Shown here one piece after another: positions 56,735 to 64,000 of a stretch of 64,000 nucleotides of DNA. The first letter of the stretch is position 1, and every line of letters begins with the position of its first letter. The DNA is from Boesenbergia rotunda (taxonomy: Eukaryota > Streptophyta > Magnoliopsida > Zingiberales > Zingiberaceae): positions 168,296 through 232,295 of the forward strand of contig JAGFNQ010001196.1 in the NCBI GenBank assembly GCA_024364735.1, read 5' to 3'. Made by a program: the position numbers and the translations under genes. Below the pieces are notes generated by a model that saw only the letters and a list, made by a program, of their open reading frames with translations, was not told where the DNA came from and did no database searches.

Positions 56735-57999
56735 ATCTCCCCTTTTTGATTATGGCAACACAGTTCAAAGTTAAGCCTAAACAAGTTTTAACTAGGAAAT
56801 AAAATTACTTTTAAGCTCTCCCCCTTTATCAGTTATCTCCCCCTAGATCATTTAACATTTGTGATTATAGAAGAGATGATATTTTTCAAAATAGTCTTAG
56901 TCTTTTTCAAACATGATTAAAAAAGATCATAGACTAAGTTAAGTTTTCTTTTTAAAAAAAGCTATAAAAATACTTAGTTGACTTATGCTTTTTGAAAGAA
57001 TACTTTTAAAAATTTTGCTTACTTTTTGAAATGCTTAAGTACTAAAACTTTCTTTTCAAAAAAGTTAAGTAGTTAAGTGATTTTTCAAAAACTAAGAAGA
57101 GAGACTATGTAGTTTTTCAAAATGCTAAGTTATTTAAAAATAGGTTCTAAGCATTTGAAAAAAACTTAGTTTTGAAAACACTAAAAACTCAATTTTGGAA
57201 AGCAATTTTTGAAAAGCGAAAAGACTAGTATAAAAGCACTCTTTTCTTTGAACTCTTTTTCTTTCTCTCTCCCTTTGTCATATATCAAAATCATGCATGT
57301 AATATGAGGGTAAGAATGAAAAAATAATTGCTAAGTGTATCAGAGTGAGTAATTTCATGAAATATAATAAGTCTATGTAAAATGTCTAAGTCTAGGGTAA
57401 GTCTAAGTCAAGTCTAGGCACCATCATTTTGAGTCCAACCATGAAAGAAAAAATTTAAAAATAATTTTAAATATTCAAAAAATAAAGTCAATTCCATTTA
57501 GGAACCTGTCTAACCTTTTAGCTACTTGTTTGACTGTAATAAACAATAATTTTCACTTGGGTTTGTCAAGTCAAGTGTATTTCATAAATCATATCAGTTA
57601 GCCAGAATACTTGACTTGATTAATTTGAATTGCATTTATAATGGCCCCAACTTATGTCGATGCATTGATTTTGAAGTATCTAAGTCTAGGGTAACAGTCC
57701 TAAGCATCTCAACCTAGTCTAAGTTGTCAATAATGTTAACCCTAATGTGCTTATGAGATGTTGGCTTCTAAATCTATGGGAGCATACATAGTAGGGTTAA
57801 GCCTAAGCTAAGTCCATGTCGAAGAAAGACCCTAGTTTTGAAGGGGATAGTTTTAAAGTCAAAGTAAAACTAAGTATTGAAAAAATGTAATAAATTTTGA
57901 AAATAAAGTTTTGAAATTTGAAACCAAGTTTCTGAAATCATTTTTAAAATTAGAATCAAATTTAGAATCTTAAAGAATTTTGATGTTCAAAATCAAATC
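56735..57999 (-). other. Element G 3' non-coding region and polypurine tract
   Basis: atctcccctttttgatt (56735-56751) is the polypurine tract on the minus strand, with a second similar block near 56818-56835. The rest is AT-rich and without a gene. Confidence 0.75.
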
Positions 58000-59654
58000 A
58001 AGATCAAACATTTAAAGTCCTACTCTACTAAGCACATTCTAAGCTGCCTTCTTAATGAATTGAACTCAGACTCAGGTAGGAGTTTAGAAAAAATGTCTAC
58101 TAGGTTAGATTTGAACTCTATATGTTGAAGGGCAATTTCACCCCTAGCTAAGTGGTCCCTAACAAAGTGATGTTTTACTTCTATATGTTTAGTCCTAGAA
58201 TGGTAAATTGAGTTCTTGGTAAGATATATAAAACTGATATTATCAATAAAGACCTTAGTTTAGCTATAGTCTAGGTTAAAATCCTTAAGGGTATGCATCA
58301 TCCATAAGAGTTGAGCTACACATTCCCCTAAGGCAACATTCTCTGCTTCAGTTGTAGATAAGGCAACACAATGTTGTTTTCTACTACACCAACTAACTAG
58401 ACTCTGACCCAGCAATTGATAGCTCCACTTGTACTTTTCCTATCTAGTTTACAACCTGCATAGTCTGAGTCAGAAAATTCTAATAATTCAAAACTGAAAG
58501 TCCTAGGGTACCAAATACCTACATTTCGGGTGCCCTTAATATATCTAAGGATTCTTTAAACGCAGTTAAGTGGGACTCCTTAGCACAGGTTTGATACCTG
58601 GCACAATTACCTACTACAAAAATGGATATCAGGTCTACTAGTAGTTAGGTAAAATAAGCTCCCTATAGAACTTCTATAATACTTTAAGACAACTGGCTTA
58701 CCTTCAGGGTCATTATTTATTTTAGCATTTATGACCATAGGGGTACTTAAGTCTTTTGAATTTTCCATTTTGAATTTTTGAATCAATTCTTTTGCATATT
58801 TTGATTGATAAACATAATTTCTATCCCTGGTTTGTTTAATTTGGAGTCCTAATAAGAAGGTCAGTTCACTTACTGAACTCATTTCAAATTCACTTTCCAT
58901 AATTTTAATAAATTCTTTTAAGAAATTAGTATTAGTTGATCTAAAGATTATATCATCTACATAAATTAGGGCTATAAGGTTGTCTTTTTCTAAGGTCATA
59001 AATTAGGGTTGAGTAAATTTGGCCTTGGTTAAAACTCTTAGAAATTAGGTAGGTAGATAGTCTTTCATACCAAGTCCTAGGTACTTGTTTTAAACCATAA
59101 AGCACTTTTCTAAGTTTGAATACATGGTTAGGGTAGTCTAAGTCTTCAAAACTTGGGGGTTATCCTACATAGACTTCCTCTTTTATAAATCCATTCAGAA
59201 AGGTAGATTTAACATCCATTTGATATAATTTGAATCATAGTTCAGAAAGTGATTCAATTGGCGAGTTACAAATTTGGTCTGGTCCAGGCTCATCATCTTT
59301 GGGATTAATTAAGTTGGGTTGATTTGAGTTAGATTGATTTTCTTCATCAAATATTAAATTAGTAGTTTCTTCAATCTTAATGATTTGTTTGTTATACACT
59401 CTATAGACCCTACTTGAGGTTGAGTACCCTAAAAATATACCAAGGGTAGACTTGGATTAGAATTTACCTAAGTAGTCTTTTATATTTAAGATGTGGACTC
59501 TACAACCAAAGACCCTTTGATAATGTAGGTTGGGTGTTGTATAATAATATATTTCATAGGGGGGTCTTATTATGTCTTTTATTGATTATGACCCTATTTT
59601 GAATATAGCATGCAGTGCTAACTGCTTCTACCCAAAAATGGTTAGCCAAGTTAT
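58000..59654 (-). pseudogene. pol: Element G pol: RNase H, RT and integrase end, degenerate
   Basis: The only longer open part is 58607-58999, with [29 protein letters not shown] and SIGSLFYLTTSRPDI (RT palm to connection). RNase H reads in pieces at 58040-58600. RT upstream motifs lie at 59000-59230. At about 59235 the RT start jumps to the acidic linker, so several hundred bases present in E are deleted. The integrase end (about 59390-59654) stops at S5. Confidence 0.78.
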
Positions 59655-61357
59655 TGCTAGTACAAAGAGCATCAGACTTGAACATCAACCTCTGGTGTTT
59701 CTATGTTTGACAATATACCAACGTCTGGTCAAGGTCATCAAGGGTTAAGCCAAACAAAAATAATGATGAACCAGGCAGCAGACAAATTGAACCTAGGGTG
59801 ACTTCCCCGGCCCCACGGAAGTTTCCCACCGGTCACCAGGGTAAATCGGGAAGCGCTCGCGGTGGGCAGTCTAGAAGCCCAGCATCCCAGGGTTTACGCC
59901 CCATTTGGAGGAAAAATTCCTGCAAAATGCGCCGTAGCTAGGGATCGAACCACGGATGCCTGGGTTAACGACTAGTTACCTTATCGCTGCACCATAGCCC
60001 TGGGGGCAAGGTTAAGCCAAACAAGACTTGATGTTTGGTAGGGTAAACCCAGGTTTGATCAGTTTAACCAAAGGGTTAGCCAAACAAGACTTGATGTATG
60101 ACAGAGTGACTAGTACCCGGGGTTGATTAGTTTGACCAAGGGATAAGCCAAACTGGACTTGAGATTTGGTAGAGAGAGAGTATACTTACCTAAAGTTGGG
60201 AAGATAGAAGTCTAGTCAGGATTAAGATGAATAGCAAAGAAGTCCGAAATCCTGGTGAATGAAGCTAGGTCCTTATGAGTGATGCTAGGTGAATGAAGTC
60301 CTGATGAGTGAAGCAGGGCAAGAAGAGTTGGTCCGGGGGACTGAGCATGAAGTCCTGGTTCGGGGAATTGGGCACAAAGTCGTGGCCGAGGGTTGGGCAC
60401 AAAAGTCTTGGTCCAGGGGATTGAGCACGAAGTCCTGGTCAGGGCTCGGGCAATGAAGTCTTTGCCAAGCGAGGACTACGGACAGAAGTAGAGACGGGTC
60501 GAGGATCGGATGTCTCGAGATCTGGGACCAGGGATCACGGATAGAGGCCAAGCACGAAGTCTTGGTCCGGGGTACCGAGCAGAAGACTTTGTCGACCAGG
60601 GATCACGGACAGAAGTAGAGACGGGTCGAGGTCAGACGTCTCGAGATCCGGGTTCTCGGAGGCCGAGAAAAAGTCCAACCGGAGGTCCCAGTTGGTAAAA
60701 GGTAGCTTCTCCAAATTGGAGTAGGTGAAAGACGCGTTCCTCGGAAAATGGAACAGTAAGCATCGATTCGACCAAGGGTTTTAGTTGAAATCCAAACGTC
60801 AGAACCAGACAACTCTGGCTATCAATCAACTATGGCATAAGCTTATTTGTCTGTTTGTTGTGTGTTTTGTTGTCTTGCAGGTACCTAGAGTTAGAGGCAA
60901 GATAGGAGAACAAATGTAAAACAAACAAGCGGCTAGGAAAAAAGGTTCCCAAGCGCCTGGGAGTTGGATCAGCTTGGATCAGTTATTAGGCACCTCAATG
61001 GGCTCTAGGGCACCCTAATACTATGTATAAACAAGGGTGTCAACCCCTCAATTAAAGAATCAAGTTATACATTCGCTTATTTAGTTTGTGTAAAGAAAAA
61101 GTGCCCAGACGAAGTTCTGCAACCAAGGAGGCTCCAGGGGGAAGTGTGCGACGCTTCGGAGTTCTAGATTGGTTGAGATCATCAACTTGTTTGGTTTGCT
61201 TTTAGTTTACAAGTTGTGTTTCAGTTTATCTATTTGTGCTTGTAAAAACAAACTATAAGACGGGTTTTCTCTGCCTCTGGAAATTCTGGAAAGGAGACCA
61301 TTAGTGGACTCATGCCGAGTACATAGGCCTTGGACGTACTGACCCTGGGGGGTTAGG
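59655..61357 (+). repeat. LTR S5, F-related, plus orientation, with SINE inside and cut by element J
   Basis: Starts TGCTAGTACAAAGAGCATCAG (worn from TGTTGGTGCAAAGAGC) and follows the F LTR in reverse complement: gttaagccaaac, cttgatgtttgg, the ctcgaggtcgga.. block and, at 61320-61350, cctggacgtactgaccctggg. The J LTR cuts it before its pyrimidine stretch. It may be a solo LTR or the start of an element that continues to the right. Confidence 0.75.
59758..60009 (-). mobile_element. tRNA-derived SINE
   Basis: A 252-bp insert is flanked by a perfect 15-bp duplication GGTTAAGCCAAACAA (59743-59757 and 60010-60024). On the minus strand it starts near cccccagggctatggtgcagc. It has an A-box-like TGGTGCAGCGATAAGG (about 59979-59994), a B box GGTTCGATCCC (59941-59951), a non-tRNA body, and an end with ttcatcattattt. 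The boxes would drive RNA polymerase III. The head resembles the tRNA part of Au-type plant SINEs, but the body does not match what I remember of Au, so the family is open. Confidence 0.85.
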
Positions 61358-63598
61358 TGTTAGTGATATGAGAGAAGTGTCCTAAGGCAATCGCCTTATG
61401 ATTGTAATCATTTATTTTAATAAATGAATATTCACTATTTGAGTATACATGTTTGTGTATTTGATTGAGATCTTAAACTCATTTACTAAATGTCCGCAAT
61501 ACAATTCACAGCATGAGAGAATTTGTGATGAATTCACAACTAGTGATTATCTCTACATGTGCAATTGTGAAGTATTGAAATTGTCCCTAGTCGATGAACT
61601 GATAAATACGGACACTATCAATTCTGTTGAGACTAGCATGGGTTATTCTCTAATCAGCTGATTCTCACTGGCTGGTGACATTAAGATGTCCGGAGATAAA
61701 CATGAATGCTAGTAAAGGGAACTAGTTCATTGGAGTGACTGACTATAAAACTTCATATGGTAGTCTACATATAGATATGTCAGTGAAGTTCTTACTGCAG
61801 CTTAAGTGCGATGTTCCTTTGACTTGCGGTGTTCAAGTCATCTTGGTCATGGAGACTTATACTTTGACATCATAAGCAAGCATCTCCAAGGAGGTGTGAA
61901 CCCAGGATGATTGGGTATAAGCCGAAGTGCCCGAAGATGTTTGAACATCCTACAAAGGATTCACCACTCCTTGCGAGGAGATGTATACCCGAGGCCTATC
62001 GTCGGATTGTTACTCGAAGCCTCTGGCCAGAGCATGACATATTCAGAGTATGAATCTCTTAAATACATGAGAGTAATTAGAATCCGTAGGACGAGAAAAC
62101 GTTACTTGTGCTAGGTTTGACGTAGTCAGCCTAGTGGGAACTGACACACATAGACCATGTCCTGAACCAAGTGGGTATAAGATGGTGAAGGGAATGGGGC
62201 ACAATTCATTATAGCTGCTGAAGGGTTTCAGAATTGTTTCTGAGGTCAACCGTTGATCTTTCGATTAATTGGGGATCATAATGTACTACTAGGTGCCACT
62301 CATGATCGTTCTATAATTAATTAATTATAGACGGCCAACATAAATCGAAAGCCTATTTAGTCACACGCACTACGAGTAATCCGAGGGATTTAAAATGAGT
62401 TGAAAATTAGATTTTCCAATCAAGAGAGATTAGGTTTGGTTGAGCCAAACGATAAGTCGAATCTGAATTTTTCAGAGACACATTGGAAGCGTAAAATGAC
62501 TAAGTCTTTTGAAGACTTAATAGATGAATTAAATAAGTTTAATTCATTGGGTCGTGGCTTGGATGGGCCAACCAAAGAGGGCCTCCATCCTCTTTGCTTG
62601 GCCGGCCACAACAAAGGGAGAGAACCAAGTTTTTGGTTCAATTTATAAAATAAACCAAGTGTGGTTTGTTTTATAAAATTATGGATGATATAAATTTTTT
62701 ATATATAATAAACCAAGGTTTGGTTCATTTTTCATGGAAATTAAAATGAACCATGGATTGATTTATTTTATAAAATCAATCATGGATTGATTTACCATGA
62801 TAAGGAAATTTATTCCATAAGAGAGAAGAGACTTGATTGATTTTTATCATGAATTAAAATATGATTTTAACCATGATATAAAATCAAACTTGGCTTGATG
62901 GAATAAGTTATTCCATATTTGAGAGGCTTGATGGTTGAGAGGCCACTATATAAAGGACCCAAGGCAAGGCTTGGGTGATAATCGAAGAGATGAAGGCATA
63001 GGCTCTCTCCCTCTCTTTCTCTCCTTCTCTTCTCCCCTTCTTGCCGTGCGCTAACCAGCCCCAAGAAGGAGCACCAGCCGGCCGCCCCTGCCCTTTCCCT
63101 GCCAACCACCACCTGCTGCCGGAAGAAGGTGTTGCCGGAATTAGAGTTTGCCGCAAGGATCCTTTTGCCGCAAGCCTCTTCTTTTGCTTCGCTGGAATTT
63201 TGATTCCGGCCATCCTTTTGTGGTTAGTCTTCCGACTTCTCTCTTGGTTTTTCTCGTTGCGTTCTCGGAGAATCTAGTAGTTCTCGAGAACACGAAACTC
63301 GTGGCTTTGCGAAGTCATCCGAAGATTCTCGGCGTGGACGCGAATAGAGGCGGAGCTTCCAAGGGACGCTTACGGTTGGTCTCGTCCCTTCCTTCGAGTT
63401 ACGCGAGGTAATACGTAAATTAGTTTATCTTTCTGCAAAATTTCAAATATATGATCATGTCTACACAAGATAAAATTGCATACTTAGATGTGTGGTTAAA
63501 TGATTTAGAGAAATTATTTATGTTAAACCTTCCGTTGTACGTAATTAATTTTGAAATTACGAACCCGCATCCATGTCAACATGCACCCGGTCCCAACA
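61358..63598 (+). repeat. Element J 5' LTR
   Basis: Starts TGTTAGTGATATGAG (or TGATATG at 61364) and ends CGGTCCCAACA, followed by a primer site. 2.24 kb. A TATA-like cactatataaagg at 62943-62955 precedes a C-rich transcribed part, and the open frames there (62867-63411) have no recognisable product. The superfamily cannot be told from the LTR. Confidence 0.78.
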
Positions 63599-64000
63599 GT
63601 GGTATCAGAGCTGAGGTTTGTGTTCGACATAATCATATAATTGTTTTGCGGAAAGCTTTATCATGATCTCAATTTTGGAAAATTTTCAATAATGGAAACC
63701 TTCCAATTATGGTAAATTTTTGATTTAGGAATTTCAAAGTTTAGAAATCCTCATGAAATTTCGCAAACTTTTGAAATATCTCTGTTTCTGAAATTTTATG
63801 ATAATTGTGAAAACTTTCTATTTTTGGAAACTTTTCAATTTTGGAAATTTCCTATTTTAGAAAATTTTCAATTTTGGAAAAACGTAAGTTTTCTTTGTAC
63901 CAGAAACTTAGAATTATTCTGAAAACATTTATTTTTGGAAACTTTCCATTTTTGGAAACTTTCCATTTATGGAAAGCTCGCAATTTTAGGCACTTTCTTT
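63599..64000 (+). other. Element J primer site and start of leader
   Basis: gtggtatcagagctgagg (63599-63616) is a full initiator methionine tRNA primer site. From 63670 on, many imperfect copies of ttttggaaac/ttttcaattttggaaa follow, a low-complexity leader that leaves the window without a coding start. Confidence 0.8.

Larger units (their letters stand above)
40306..59654 (-). mobile_element. Element G: degenerate Ty1/copia element, interrupted by F and S5
   Basis: Minus strand. The 3' LTR is 40306-41437 plus 56619-56734, with the F insertion between and the duplication CCTAG at the joint. Then come a polypurine tract, a long 3' part, RNase H and RT fragments and the integrase end, cut at 59655 by S5. 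The LTR start on the minus strand (TGTTGGTACCGGAAGCACC) relates it to S2. The remainder lies outside the window. Confidence 0.8.

Noticed and set aside
59941..60000. Possible tRNA gene on the minus strand
   Set aside because: A and B boxes are present, but the acceptor stem does not close and the unit continues into a 252-bp insert with a 15-bp duplication, so it is a SINE head.
62867..63411. Proline- and arginine-rich open frames near the right end
   Set aside because: They lie in the element J LTR between a TATA-like box and the primer site, on both strands, with no recognisable domain.

Overview
The window is a stack of nested plant retrotransposons. I see no host gene, rRNA or free-standing tRNA. 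Ty1/copia polyproteins with DSGC protease, HHCC and DD35E integrase, YVDD reverse transcriptase and TDSDYAG RNase H, plant tRNA-iMet primer sites (TGGTATCAGAGC type), a Tat-like Ty3/gypsy remnant, LINE pieces and a tRNA-derived SINE all point to repeat-rich heterochromatin of a flowering plant. A monocot, perhaps Zingiberales, is a guess I cannot prove from the sequence.

Layout, left to right. Element B is a degenerate copia on the minus strand that covers 1-24841. It is split by three insertions: solo LTR S1 (1148-3127, target-site duplication [TSD] TTGAT), full-length element A (3294-17165, plus strand, TSD ATTTT, itself split by solo LTR S2 at 8243-9611, TSD GGCTG), and solo LTR S3 (22292-24641, minus). 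Next come an antisense accessory ORF and a partial LTR of a Tat-type gypsy element (about 25300-28749) and a LINE-like fragment (28750-29121). Element H is a pol-less, gag-only copia on the plus strand (29155-33905 and beyond). Its 5' LTR carries a 5'-truncated LINE, and its 3' LTR is cut by element C (33906-40305 and beyond, minus strand), a chimeric relative of A. C is cut by element G (minus, from 40306). G's LTR holds the pol-less element F (41438-56613, TSD CCTAG), whose 3' LTR holds solo LTR S4 (42131-43017, TSD ATACA) and full-length element E (43356-50962, TSD AGGAC, long open pol). G's internal part resumes at 56735 and is cut at 59655 by an F-like LTR (S5) carrying a SINE with a 15-bp TSD. 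S5 is in turn cut at 61358 by the 5' LTR of element J, which runs off the window.

The autonomous elements use the usual copia plan: LTR, primer site, gag, an in-frame UAG, protease-integrase-RT-RNase H, a 3' region, polypurine tract, LTR. Elements A and C carry an extra gene between pol and the 3' LTR with a conserved small intron. The most unusual signal is that each LTR family carries its own type of short hairpin or palindrome (GATCGGTC...GACCGATC, CAGTCGACTG or CAGGCGCCTG). The motif sits in the LTR and, in A, C, E and H, again in the 3' non-coding region. In A, stem bases change in compensating pairs between neighbouring repeat units. Shared motif type and LTR ends also link the pol-less elements H and F to the autonomous families E and G.
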